NCBI GenBank assembly: GCA_018873245.2
Contig: JAEMBT020000006.1
Location: 4,579,855-4,643,854 of the forward strand
Source of the DNA: Archegozetes longisetosus
Lineage: Eukaryota > Arthropoda > Arachnida > Sarcoptiformes > Trhypochthoniidae
Direction of reading: 5' to 3'
DNA: 64,000 bases
Part shown: positions 12,101 to 23,099 of the stretch, in pieces
Layout of the letters: each line of letters begins with the position of its first letter
Numbering within the stretch: the first letter of the stretch is position 1
Notes under the pieces: generated by a model
The model's database searches: none
What the model was told of the DNA's origin: nothing
What the model saw: only the letters and a program-made list of their open reading frames with translations
Made by a program: the position numbers and the translations under genes

Positions 12101-15100
12101 GAGTAAAAGACAATAGACACAGATACAAACTATACATTCATTATCGGTAATTGAAAATGAAAATGATGCATATAGTCAATAAACATTGTTTCCCATTATA
12201 AGTTATTAAAGCACTAATTTATGAAGAATATGAATGTGAAAGCTTAAAAATACTTCAGTATATGTTTCCATTGATGTTAAACTTAATGCAAATTTTGGGT
12301 ATTCTATAGAATAGGCCCGGTTCAGAATAGTCTTAAAATTCATTATTCCAGGGGTTTACGGGGGCGAGGGACCCATTTTCGATGGTCCCAGATGTCGGAA
12401 ATTAATAGTTCGGGAGATAAAGGTACCCCAAATTTTTGAACTTCGAACCTAAAATTTTGGATTTTCTTCAATATTTTTGGTATTATTTATTATAAATAGG
12501 TTAGGTTAGGTTGGTTAGGTTTAGATAGCTTATATTTCTCCTATTGCAGCCGGTTAGACTTTAAGTAACGGCAACCAAGGCTTATTTTTCGTAATTTTTC
12601 TTCATTTCGCAAATGATGGACGGCTCATGTAATATCCGATTAGTTCGAGAATGCGCTGTTGACGAGCCAGAGCGATACCTCCAGTGGTGTCAGCGAGTCG
12701 GGCTTTTGCCTCAAACTCGAGCTTGTTCGAAGTTTCGTAGAAATATGACACTTTCGAACAGGCGGGTGACACTGCTGTAGGTTTGCGCTGGTGATGTCAT
12801 AAATGCTCAAAGGAGATCTCTCTTACGAGCGGAACGGTATTTGAGGAGTCGCGTCTACCCCTTAGGCAGGTGCTTCTCCTCATATACTGCTCCGTAAATC
12901 GCTTCTCTTACGGGGATGCGTTTCGTAAGGCCAGTATGGGTGGTGGCCAATTCTCACAAAATACCGTCGCCCACTGGTATGAGATCTGCCGAGAGGCATG
13001 CGTTGAGTGGATGGATGCTCGGGTTAATGATGGGAAGATGGGTAGCGCGGGTTCGGTGGTCAAGGTCGATGAGCCTATGATCGGCCGCCGAAAATACAAC
13101 CGTGGGCGCCTTGTCCAGGGACCTGGATGCTCGGCATCATTGATGTCCTCAAAGGAGACCTTAGGATCGAGGTGTGTCCGGGTAACCGTCGTAACGCTGC
13201 GACATTGTTGGCCATACCCAAGTCTGTTGGCGTAGTGGTCAAAACACTGACAGAGCAACCCTTGGGAAGCGGGTTCGAATCCCGCTGTGGCGTATTGCTT
13301 CCTTCTACCCAGGTAACACTGGGCTGGGAGGAAAGAGAAGGCTCAGGGGATCTTCGACGACCGCGGTCCCAAACCGAGGAACGTAACTCGGTAGAGTCTG
13401 GTCTCTGAGACCACCAGACGACAGACTCGGAGGGCTCAGGTGTGTCCCCTTAAAACTGTGACACTATCCTCGATGCGATACCATTGAGTAAAAGCGGTGA
13501 CTCCTGACCTTAGTTGTGGGCTGTGCAGGGGGAACAACAACAACAACATTGTTGGCCATCATTGGTCGACATGTCGAAGCGGGAACGACGGTTATTACCG
13601 ATTGCTGGAGATCCTATAATGAGTTAGATGTCCAAGGATTCCACCACCAGACGGTTGACCACTCGTGCCAATTTGTTGACCCTGAAACCAGGGTCAACAT
13701 TCAAAGAATTGAGTTGTCCTGGCGCGCAATGAAGCCTCGCACATGTCGAGGTGACGTGCCCAAAGAGTCTGGATAACCATCTCTGCGAATATTTTTGGCA
13801 ACGCGACATCAAACGTCGCGGTTCCGATTTATTCGCAGAGATGATTCAGTTGCTCAAGGACTTCCACGCGCGTCACAGAGGCTTGTGGCGCCAAAAAGGC
13901 TTTTTTCAAGGCCCCGGGTAGACAAGATCATCCCGGCCATCAAAACTGATCATGGTGGATAAAACCCAACCCCACCTCCACGCGGTATCCACTGGGTTTA
14001 GCGAACGGGGCTCTGTTTTTCATTTTTAATCTGGAATTTGTTATTTTGACGATTTTTGGTGGACAAAATCATGTCCAGCTACCTCCCCCCCGCGCGTATA
14101 TATAAATCGTGTATCATTTATATATGTATACGTACGCGGGGGTTAGCTGGACACGATTTTGTACATCGAAAATCATTAAAATTATTGGAACCAGACCCGT
14201 GGCCATACTCGGCACCCACTTATTTCCGACACCTAGGACCACTTCCAATCGATTTCTCGCCCTCCAAAACCCCTAGAAAACCTATTTTTATAGCGATTCT
14301 GAACCGGGCCCAATCTATAGTATCCCCTGAGATTCTTTTAAAATTAACCTTTATTTTGAAAATAGGAGAATCTTCCAGACTAGTGAGCGCGGCTTAATGA
14401 TTCTTATATTGATTGATTTATCTCGCTGAATACTATCGATTTGACTCCTCCCCTAATTTTTATGGGTGTTCTGATCGTTTAATACCTCTAAATCCCAAAA
14501 TGTATTATTCGTATTTGTTTCGATATGAGATTGTTCAACTTAATAATACTATGTATTATTATATGCTGCAGAATTATGCATTTTTAAATATTCTTGTGCA
14601 TATTTATTCCGTTTTAAATAACGAATAATTTAATATGTAATTTATAAGCGTTTTAATCGTGGTCTTCTCTCCGCCTCTAAGTCAAAGGTGTGTAGAAGAC
14701 CTATGAACCATCGTTAACTCAATTAATAAGTCTATTAAATATGGTCTATTTTAACAATTTTGATTCTCGTTCGGGTCGGCCAGAGGTTCTAAATCTAATA
14801 TACAAGTCTAGAGAGAAATAGGTTCATCAAAATATTGAACTATTAGTTCCGAAAATTACTGATTTTAGCTAAATTTCTCTCTACTGACATTACTGACATT
14901 CGAATTACGTTGCTTTACCGCCAGAAAAATTCAATCTGTTTATACATTATATATTCTCTATTTGTTTAAAGGCTTGATTAAGATCTTTGTTCACGATGTG
15001 GACAATGTTCGCGACCGCTTCTATAATATTAGCGGAACCGCAATATCACAACAAAAGTTCAAATATGTTGATCCTCAACTTCTCGGCGTCAATCCATCAT

Positions 15101-18100
15101 TTGGCCCATATGCAGGTGGTACTAATGTTACCATTTTTGGCAATAATTTATACATTGGCTCAAACAGAACTATATTATTGGCTGGAATTAAATGCATAGA
15201 AGTATAATAAGTACCAATCATTCGAATTAAGATTAAACTAATTTAAACACATTTAATCGACTTATAGATCGACAATAACAGTACTTTTCTGAGTTGTATT
15301 AGTGGCACCTTTGATGATAAACTTTTACCCTTCAATGATACAAGTGTTAAAGTTTTTATAGACACCAAAGAATTAACAGTTAACCAAAACAGAGCAATAA
15401 ATCTAGATCTTGTTAGAGACTTAACTAAAGAAGAAAATTATGATAGAAATAGCACAGAATGGAGTCAATTCTTTCAATATCTACCAAATCCAGAAATACT
15501 ATCATTTGAACCAAAGTCTACCATCAGTAGTGGTAACACTGATATCGAAGTTATAGGAAATAACTTGAATTCTGTGAAAAACCCCCGAATGCAAATATTG
15601 GCCATTAATGCGAATATGAAAGAAGAAATACGAGCTGAATCTTCGTGTGAAGTCTATCAATCGGGAACTAAAATGATTTGCAGAACTCCACCCATCAGAG
15701 ACCGGAATTCGACGCAAAAAATCAAAGCTTCGATTGAGACTCAAATCAATTTTATTATGGATGGCGTCGAAGGTTTAGGCCCAGCTCATGAGATGCCAAC
15801 ACTTATCTATTTTCCGGATCCGGATTATTATCTGTTCAGTGAAAATGATAATTTACGTATTGTCTACATTGAAGAGCCTATACTTAAAATTGATGGCAAA
15901 GACTTGTCCACCAATTATCCGATAGATATTAAGATTAGTGATCGAATCCCATGCAATTCGACTAAAAGCAATAGTTTTGACGCTATTTACTGTGAGATAG
16001 AATACGATGAAAATCTTTTCATAATTGACAATAGGGAACATTCTGTTGATATTAGAGTTGGAGAAATCCATTCTAGGTATTCACTAGTCTCATTTAGGTT
16101 TTCAATTTAAACTAATTTTATTACAATTCTCACCCAAGTCCTGGAAGAATAAAGTTTGCTTCTAAGCCAAGCACCGTAAGCATTAGTATTATTACGGTCT
16201 CAACGTTGGTTCTATTATTATTGATAGTAATAATAGTAATATATTATCTTAAAAGTAGCGGTATTATTTTTAAGAAATGTCCTCCACTTGCGTCACGATA
16301 TAACTCTGATGTCGAGAACGGCGAACAACTACTAAATGTATCACAACACTCTCAAAGCAGTAAGTCTTCATTCATAAATTTATATTGAAATATATCAAAA
16401 TTCAGTAACCTCCTAAATTTAGCCTGAAAATAGTTACTTTTCAGTTCATATAATAATTTTATAGTTAATTACTTAAACTAGAAATTTATCGACTATGTCG
16501 TTGAGTATGAGTTAGCTCAAATTTCAGAAACATGATCGATTTATTGAGAGTATATGAATGTCAGTTGAATGTTTCTTTTGGAGTAGAAAAAAGATTGTTT
16601 AGTTTTCGTACTAATTCATAACCAAAATTTTAAGTGATAATTGATTATTAAAGGATAGTCGTCAATGCCATATATCAACAAAATGTGATATCCATTGTGA
16701 ATAAGTACATACAATTATGAATTAATTGCATCAGACTATCTATTAGCTCACATAAAGATTATTAATAGGCGATGAGACAGTTACTGAAACGAAATGTCAA
16801 GTGCAAAAACAATTGATGGATTCATTGAGAGATGATCATATACTGATTGAAAGAAGAGATATAATATTAGAAGACCCTCCTATAGGAGCGGGATACTTTG
16901 GGTGTGTCTATAAAGGTATTCTTCATTCTCATGAAAGAGAACTTGACAAAGAAGTTGCTGTTAAGACATTGCAAAGATGTAAGTCTTTAGATTTAATCAT
17001 AATTTTCTGGGTTTTGCATCAAAATAACACCGCAAAAATAACGCTAACAAAAATAAAAGCAATAATTACAACCTTTATAGTATTTTTAAAACGTTTTTTG
17101 TGAGGTGTATTGCTTATAATATTAGTATCAATTTATATTATACGAGAAATTTCACATACCTTTAACTTACAATTTTAAATTGTATTAACAATACTCCTTA
17201 TTTTTATGCATTTGTGCTAAAAATCAATGTATGTAGTATTTTTATAGCTTTCAATAAATTAGAAGTGTACAAATTACATTCGAATACTATTTTGTTGCAT
17301 TATTTTTGTTAGCGTTAAATATTGAGCCTGTATTAAGCATTCAAAACAAACGTTCAGAGTAGTGCTCCAGATGTGCCGGAACGGCCAACATAGCACTGAA
17401 ATTGACGTCTGAGTTTAGACTGAGGGAAAGGGTTATTCTTTAGCATAAAAATGTCGTGGAATAGAGTTGATTGATAGTTTTTAGTTACTATAGAATCGAT
17501 GAGAAAATCATTGAATATTATAAAAACCTGATTGAAAATACTTTAATAATAAAGTTCAAAGGCTTCGAATAATTGATCAAGAGCTACACAAAATCGATAA
17601 GAGTTTTTATAGTAATCTCATGTTCGCTCAAGGAAGGTCTTTGGATACCCTATAACCTCATTTAAAGATAAAAATTTGAAAAATCACTGAAGACTAAAAT
17701 ACTTTAAATGTGTAAATAAGCCTAAACTATCATAAAATGTTATATTAATTTGTGTTTAAGTTGTTTAAAATGGCACAACGAAAATACAATGCTTATCCAA
17801 ATTATCAAAGAAAAGTATTGCAACTATCAACACACTAACTGTGGCTCAATAACAGTTAGTACTAATACGCTATGAAAAGCAGATGATTCGAGAGCCAAAT
17901 GTATGACTTGTTTGACTGAATTGACGATCAAATGTTAAGACGTATCTTTAATTAGAGTTCATTTAAACTCGAAAACACATTCCCCAAGAGTAAATGTTAT
18001 TAAAATGAGTTCTGTCTTCGACCTGTTACATCAATGACAACAATTCTGAAAGCAATTTAATAGAATTATCACAATATGTCTAACACATCACGCAATTAAA

Positions 18101-20751
18101 CATCAGTTAAGCTATTTTTCAAGTGATTGGAGGATAAAGTAGGTTCAACAGCTATTCAATAGCTCAAAAATAGTGAAAGAAATGTATTGCGGTCGCACTA
18201 AATTCAAACCACTACAGAAAAAGTTCCGTGTCCCCTATGGATACAAAGCCATTTGAAGAAAGTTAAGGGAAGAAATTTTCAATATTGAGCATTGTTTTGA
18301 ATAAAGCAAATATTAAACTCTTTCCGATCGATATTCAATATCTCGAAAAATCTGTAGGAACTCAAAGCTTTATACTAGATTTATGAACACCTAAATAAAA
18401 GATTAAATGCTATTCATAATCATTTGAACAAAACTTTGAGTGATAGTCATTTGGATTTTATTGATTGGATTGTATACAAGGTGGACAATACGAACGTCAT
18501 CTACGATTCATGTGATTCATCGTATAGAGACTTTTAAGAAGAAAATCGCTTCATAATGAAATTCAATTGTAATTTTCATAACATTCACAACTTTCAAAAT
18601 CGTACCGACTCGTTGGTTTTCTTTATATCCCGCAATCGAACGTTTTATTGATAACTCTGTTGCTATCAAAGAGCATTTTGTTCGTATTGGTAAAACTAAC
18701 CATTCACAATAATCAATAACTCTATTTGGGCTAAAACTAAAACGATTTGACTAATGCTGAGCGTGTTTATATTTCGCACTCTATTTGATGAAATGTTAGA
18801 TTAAAATATTAAACTTATTGAAAAAAATTATATAAACGCCACAAGTTTAATCCAACACTTCAATACAATAGAGCTGTTGATTATTTGGAAAAATACTTTC
18901 ACTTTAATGATTCTCCATTCAAGATATTTCATCTAATTTGGTTAACGAACTGGCTCATGACAAATTTTGATTATTATAAAGATCTTGACAGTAATAAAAT
19001 TTTTGATGAAATTTTTAACTAAATTAAACCAAGGGGACAGGTGTTAAAAGTCGATAATTAAGTGGTTTAAACTTTTAACAGCAATTGATTTACCAAATTT
19101 GCCTAAAATTGTCCAAATAGTTATGGCTATTGGCAACGATTTAATTGAACTTGAGAGAAATGAAGAAAAATGATAGCGAAAGATTATTAAATGCTAATAT
19201 GGTTCAGGCAGAATTTTATGCAAAAGTAAACTTCTCTATGACTCGTGATAACTTCAAAATTTTTGTATCGAATGATAACCAATTAGCTAGAGCCTCAAGA
19301 ACGAACCCGAAATGAGATCAAAATAAATGTAATAATAAAATAAAAATAATTTGCAATCTTTTGCTTGAAAAAGCTTCATTAAGTCCTACTGAAATCCTTT
19401 GTTTCGGAAGACACCGAAACAAAACTGAGTCAAAAGTCAAAAGAATTTTGAATGTGGAAAGAATGTGAAGAGATTGTGGAAAAGTCAAAGAATTACTCAC
19501 AAAAGATCTAGCAAAGCTAGATCAGAGACATCCCCGGGCTCTCGAACTGAACGAACCTAAACTTTTAGAACGGTAGATCTTATTGAATGTTTGAGATGGA
19601 AATTACAAGTTTAGATTCTTTGAAATAAAATATCTATATAAATAAGAGTTAAATAATTTTGAACATGAAAAAATATAGAATATAGTAACATTAGATGTTC
19701 TGGATAATATGCATCTAAATACATTTTTTCAGAAATTTCTTAGAGTGCTATTGCTCAATATGTCCTCATGCAGCTCAGCCTCTATTAATGTTGATTCAGA
19801 TACGTGAGATTTTCTTATTGATTGCATAATTTCTAAGTCTATCTATTCTCTCAATAAAGCATCTAATCGAGAAAAAATGGATACCGAATCCTTCCTCAAA
19901 GAAGGACTTATTATGAAAGATTTCGAGCATCCTCACGTCTTATCACTAATTGGCATTTGCATTAACGACGTCGGCTCACCAATGGTCGTGTTGCCGTATA
20001 TGCAAAACGGAGACTTATTATCTTATATAGAAGACGAAAATAATATGCTAACTGTCAAAACCTTGTTAACATTTGCTATAGACGTAGCAAAAGGTATTTA
20101 AAATTAAATGTTCAAAACTTGGTCCTCATTTGTAGTAATATTCAAATTTCAGGTATGCATTACTTGTCGAGTCAAAAGGTCGTCCACAGAGATTTGGCTG
20201 CAAGAAATTGTATGTTAGACTCGAACTTGAGTGTAAAAGTAGCAGATTTTGGTCTATCGCGTGATATATATGAAAGACAATATTATAGGAGTCAAAATAG
20301 TTTTAGATTACCGATAAAGTGGATGTCACCCGAAAGCCTAGAAATGGGCACTTATAACACAAAGACTGACGTCTGGTCTTATGGTGTCCTGGTTTGGGAA
20401 CTATTGACACGTGGTGGCACTCCTTATTCCGATGTACACAATTGGGAAATTTCGAATTACTTAAAACAAGGTCGACGGTTGCCTAAACCTTCACATTGTC
20501 CAGAATTGATATATTCAATTCTATTGAAGTGTTGGTCCATAGACCCAAAATCAAGGCCAAATTTCGCCGAATTATCTAATAATGTGCAGGCAATTATCAC
20601 ACAATTAGAGGAAACCATTGAACAACAGAAAGTTGGACTTGATGTGACATATGTTAATTATCCGAACCCTGAAACTTACGCCAAAGAGCGTCGGGCACAA
20701 AATAAAGAGCCAAACAAGCTAAAAGCTTCTGAGTTTGAAATCACTATCTGA
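3162..20751 (+). CDS. MET/RON-family receptor tyrosine kinase, 10 exons, 1406 aa
   Basis: Exons: 3162-3837, 5685-5742, 8877-9472, 9544-10131, 14972-15201, 15268-16076, 16139-16359, 16769-16978, 19860-20093, 20153-20751. They total 4221 bases and every junction is GT-AG with matching phase. An in-frame stop lies just upstream of the first ATG. Order: hydrophobic signal segment (about 18-30), Sema domain (about 55-520), PSI cysteine module (C527-C569), at least three IPT domains each carrying a P-x-x-G/S-G-type motif, transmembrane helix (about 1001-1023), tyrosine kinase. Kinase residues: glycine loop G1099-G1104, K1125, E1144, HRDLAARN with D1221, DFG with D1239, and activation-loop tyrosines Y1247, Y1251 and Y1252 spaced as in MET. 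The tail has Y1374-V-N, a GRB2-type docking site like that of MET. No RxKR furin site is visible in the Sema domain, so it may stay a single chain. Exon 2 (58 bases) is inferred from phase and alignment. The ligand is unknown; MET controls cell motility and growth in vertebrates. Confidence 0.93.
4057..4280. repeat. Inverted repeat in intron 1
   Basis: The left arm (4057-4145) and right arm (4197-4280) are imperfect reverse complements. For example, AACTCATAGGTCTTTTAC is mirrored by GTAAAAGGCCTATGAGTT, and the outer ends ACTCATGGCAGTATAAATTT and AAATTTATACCGCCACGAGT also pair. It is probably a decayed fold-back MITE; no coding capacity. Confidence 0.65.
4747..5217. repeat. Degraded inverted repeat in intron 1
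   Basis: AGTTACATCGATAGTAAAAT near 4747 pairs imperfectly with ATTTTACTATTATTGTAACT near 5196. Inward of that, GAATGACTCATTT pairs loosely with AGGAGTCATTGTT. It is likely an old non-autonomous transposon; the target duplication is not resolved. Confidence 0.45.
7645..7783. promoter_or_regulatory. Heat-shock-element-like array inside the MITE
   Basis: At 7645-7657 TTC, GAA and TTC occur with two-base gaps. At 7761-7783 five alternating units, GAAgtTTCcaGAAacTTCcaGAA, follow without a break in spacing. Additional TTCTAGAA pairs lie at 7705 and 7726 and a GAACATTC pair at 7690. Heat shock factor trimers bind three or more such units. Function here is inferred from the motif only; the words could also come from a decayed TTCTAGAACA tandem repeat. 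Confidence 0.5.
7840..7882 (+). repeat. Interstitial TTAGG-like repeat
   Basis: Degenerate GGTTAGGTTAG runs resemble the arthropod telomeric repeat TTAGG. This copy lies inside the TA-flanked MITE, so it probably travelled with it. Confidence 0.6.
8101..8386 (+). pseudogene. Short coding relic of unknown family
   Basis: One frame stays open for about 90 codons except for a single TGA near 8248. It reads with ordinary protein-like composition (for example KAFGEARDSGADFSDPKS and KILIFESVVDLLKSHKS). It sits inside the element with 60-bp inverted repeats and is presumably a remnant of that element's protein or of captured sequence. I do not recognise a family. Confidence 0.35.
10560..12300. other. 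Intron 4 repeat-like sequence, unassigned
   Basis: This part of intron 4 is GC-richer than the rest of the intron and contains a 132-codon minus-strand open frame (10905-11303) and a TTAGGTTAGG run at about 11690-11711. It looks like mobile-element debris, but I cannot name a family with confidence. The bases 10132-10560 hold nothing recognisable. Confidence 0.35.
11690..11711 (+). repeat. Interstitial TTAGG repeat
   Basis: Four near-perfect copies of the arthropod telomere-type unit, reading GTTAGGTTAGGTTAGGTTAG. It may be a telomere-repair scar or part of a mobile element. Confidence 0.7.
12614..13780 (+). pseudogene. Merlin transposase pseudogene (ISXO2-like DDE domain)
   Basis: The reading begins near the paired ATG at 12614. 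The N-terminal part has ERYLQWCQRVGLLPQ and cysteine remnants. After a frameshift and a stop near 12780, the frame from 12870 continues with the catalytic-domain motifs VDEPMIGRRKYNRGRLVQG (about 13066). The SINE then splits the gene at the codons for ATLLAI. The frame resumes at 13546 with GTTVITDCWRSYN, FVDPETR and a WRAMK segment, typical of Merlin/IS1016 transposases (cut-and-paste, normally 8-9-bp duplications). The gene cannot make a working enzyme: at least one stop, one frameshift and a 330-bp insertion are present. Confidence 0.85.
13216..13545 (+). mobile_element. tRNA-derived SINE inserted in the Merlin transposase
   Basis: The insert is bounded by a perfect 14-bp direct repeat ACATTGTTGGCCAT (13202-13215 and 13546-13559), the target-site duplication. 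The head has a pol III A box (TGGCGTAGTGGTCA, about 13228) and B box (GGTTCGAATCC, about 13272) with a perfect T-arm stem GCGGG/CCCGC. The body (about 220 bases) has no homology I recognise. The 3' end is an ACA-type tail (AACAACAACAAC). SINEs of this type move with the machinery of a partner LINE, which is not seen in this window. Confidence 0.9.
17040..17317. repeat. Short inverted repeat pair in intron 8
   Basis: AACGCTAACAAAAATAA at 17040 is matched by its reverse complement TTATTTTTGTTAGCGTT near 17301. The sequence between is AT-rich and non-coding. It may be a small MITE or the remains of element ends. Confidence 0.45.
17760..19317 (+). pseudogene. hAT-family transposase relic
   Basis: Several plus-strand open segments, separated by stops and frameshifts, follow the order of a hAT transposase. 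AVDYLEKYFHFND and DLDSNKIFDEIFN (18860-19020) are followed by KWFKLLTAIDLPNLPKIVQI (about 19065). This is the approach to the hAT dimerisation region, whose usual SNA.VERVFS core is destroyed here. The end reads KVNFSMTRDNFKIFVSN (about 19224), typical of the hAT C terminus. The N-terminal part (before 18600) is too decayed to place. It sits in intron 8 of the receptor gene between two kinase exons. Confidence 0.7.
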
Positions 20752-21647
20752 GTTAACAAAACACAAAATTCGCACAAATATCTTAATTTTAGTCTCTTGC
20801 CAACTAAAGAAAGACATCACTTCAATTGGACTTCAAAAATATGTATATTATCGGGTTGCGCAAAAGTTTTATCTTTGGTACAAAGACAATTACGATACTT
20901 TGCAAACTAGTAGTGCAGAGCGAGTAATGCGCGAAGACAGCGATGCATGGGTGCAAGCGAAAAAAGCAAAAATATTTTGAATGAAAGTTTAACAGGGAAA
21001 ATTACGGATTAGAGGTGCAAATGTATGACCGCACACTTATTAATGAAAGCATATAATTGTTTAAGAATATATGCGCGATGTATATGCATCATTCAGAACC
21101 ATACATTAATTGTATCTACAGCAGAGAGCAAAAGAATTGAGACTCAGTATGTCATCACATTTTGTACAATAACTTCTAAACTATTTTCGTACTAACTAGT
21201 TTTATATCAGAACATAGCTTAGAATCGCTTGGAAATACTGGTATCAAACTTTACTTACAAGCATACTCACGAAGTGATATAATTTACCTTTCAAAAATGT
21301 ATATATTTTTGAAAATTAGTCACCAAGACAAGTTCGACAGTATATATCGTTGACGCTCAAACCGAGTTCGATGGCCAAATACGGCCGCTGAAAGATCAAT
21401 TTTGCAACACTGACTTATTGTGGAAAAGTGTCTTCCTGACAATTTATATCAATGATCTTGATGTATTTGATCTCTACTCGTGAAGAGGAGTTGATTGACA
21501 TCAGTCTTGACTCCTATATCCACTAAAACCAGATAATTTTGTTTCCTCAATGATTGCACCAACTATGAGTTTATCTGTTGTAGTTGGTGCTGAAAAGTCC
21601 TCTGTTTTAGTCACTTATTTAATTACCTACACTTCCATTTAAACCCA

Positions 21648-21815
21648 GTGGGTGCTGGGAGTTCTTTGGAGGACAGTCCGCACTGGGTCCAAAATCTGGC
21701 CATTGGGTGCTGGGATCCCCATTCAGGTATAGTCCGCATTGGCCAGAACACATAAATGCGATGCTCGGTGGGTGCTGGGAGTCCCTTCAGGGGTAGTCCG
21801 TACCGGGTTCACACC
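21648..21815 (+). repeat. Three tandem hairpin units sharing GGGTGCTGGGA and TAGTCCG
   Basis: Units begin near 21648, 21704 and 21769. Each has GGGTGCTGGGA, a variable middle, then AGTCCG. In the first the outer ends CCCAGTG and CACTGGG pair; the second and third pair less perfectly (CCAT/ATTGG and CGGT/ACCGG). The strip is much GC-richer than the flanks. Its origin is unknown; it could be transposon-end structure or a structured RNA. Confidence 0.6.
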
Positions 21816-22139
21816 TCCCTAAAGCCAGTATATCAATAGACTAAAAAGGCATAGGCGCAAAAACAGTCGCTAGTTTCATCTTAGCAAAAGTTTACTCTAC
21901 TTTTGGCCAATGCCCTCATTTGGGATGGCAATGATATATGTTGTTGAACTTGTCTCGGTGAGTACTTTTCAAGGATGTATATATTAGGTTTTTACCTCAT
22001 GAGTATATCTTGTTAATCAGTTAAATTTAATAACATAAAGAGAAAACCTATTTTTAGCCAGTAAACGGTTAATCAAATAAATAACATGAGACTTGAACTT
22101 TTAATTAACAATAACGTCAATGTTGAAATATTGATAAAA

Positions 22140-22900
22140 ATGACGGAGCTAGTCGTGCTACAGTAATCGTGTAAAATTCCGTGTGAAAACGGTGTAATGG
22201 TTGAGTGAAAGCAAATCTCAAAAGTTGGGGGCTAATGGTAAACGATATATAGTGCTGGTACAAAGAACAACAACTGGTCACGTGACGAAATTGATAATGC
22301 TTTTCACAAAAAAGGAAGTGCTCTAATAAATAGTTGGACCATCGGTCGCTGTCTGAAGGCTAATAGATGGTTAAAACAAGTTCCAAAACAGAGCCTAATA
22401 TTAACTTAAAAGCAAAAGGAGTATCGCAAAAAGTGAGCTAAAGAACTGCTTGATCAGGACTGGGACAATGTCTGGACTACCGATAAGAGTATCTTCCGAT
22501 TTTATAACAATAGTATGAAGGTACGGTCCAAAGGCAAGCTCACTAGAAAGATTCCATGACGTCAAAAGTGATGATATGGCAAGGATATCACTTCAGAGCA
22601 AAACAAACCTTTCCGTCGTCTTTATGTCTATGTACTCAATCATTTACGAATACTATGAACGAAACCCTTCCTATAATGTTAGAACTTTACTCCGAAGGTT
22701 TTACTCTTCAATAAGACAACGCCAGACCACATACTTTCTAATCAACAATGGAATTTATGATGAATAAGAAAATATTAGTTTAAAGTATCCAGACTTATAT
22801 CCTATCGAAAATATTTGGGGAATTGTGAAGGGGAAGGTTGAGGGAGTTGGTAAGAAAAATATCGAGGAGTGGAAAGAATACTCTCGGCATCTTTAGTCGG
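22140..22900 (+). pseudogene. Tc1-like transposase pseudogene
   Basis: Fragments in shifting frames on the plus strand match the Tc1 order. DWDNVWTTDKSIFRF is at about 22460, the first catalytic Asp region. Then follow a run corresponding to the cassette with DNARPHT (about 22710) and SIQTYILSKIFGEL, a shifted version of the usual PDLNPIENIWG block, at about 22785. Several stops and indels make it non-functional. It lies within the span of the decayed mariner, read in the opposite direction. Confidence 0.7.
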
Positions 22901-23099
22901 ATCTATGCCTCATTTACTTCGAATAGTCGTTGAAACTAAAGGAGAAAAATTATTAATTTTGGATGGTATTTATAACCTAATCTACTATCGATAATTTCTG
23001 CATGAAAACTAGTGCAGCAATATCATAGGAATCGAATAAAGTTTTAACTGAGTCTCGAAATTTTAGCTCCATAGTATAACTAAGAGATCATCAATACCA

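Larger units (their letters stand above)
12304..14320 (+). mobile_element. Merlin (IS1016/ISXO2-like) DNA transposon, decayed
   Basis: The left end reads CTATAGAATAGGCCCGGTTC and the right end is its imperfect reverse complement (GAACCGGGCCCAATCTATAG). The inverted repeat continues inwards for about 100 bases with shared blocks such as GGGCGAG and TGTCGGAAAT. The interior carries a broken Merlin transposase interrupted by a SINE. A TTAGG-like run lies near its left end (12498-12521). It is inserted in intron 4 of the MET-like gene; the target duplication could not be resolved. Confidence 0.85.

Noticed and set aside
12908..13258. 116-codon minus-strand frame
   Set aside because: Antisense shadow of the Merlin transposase.
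13216..13290. tRNA gene
   Set aside because: A and B boxes and a T-arm are present, but the sequence is the head of a SINE bounded by target duplications and lacks a proper acceptor stem.
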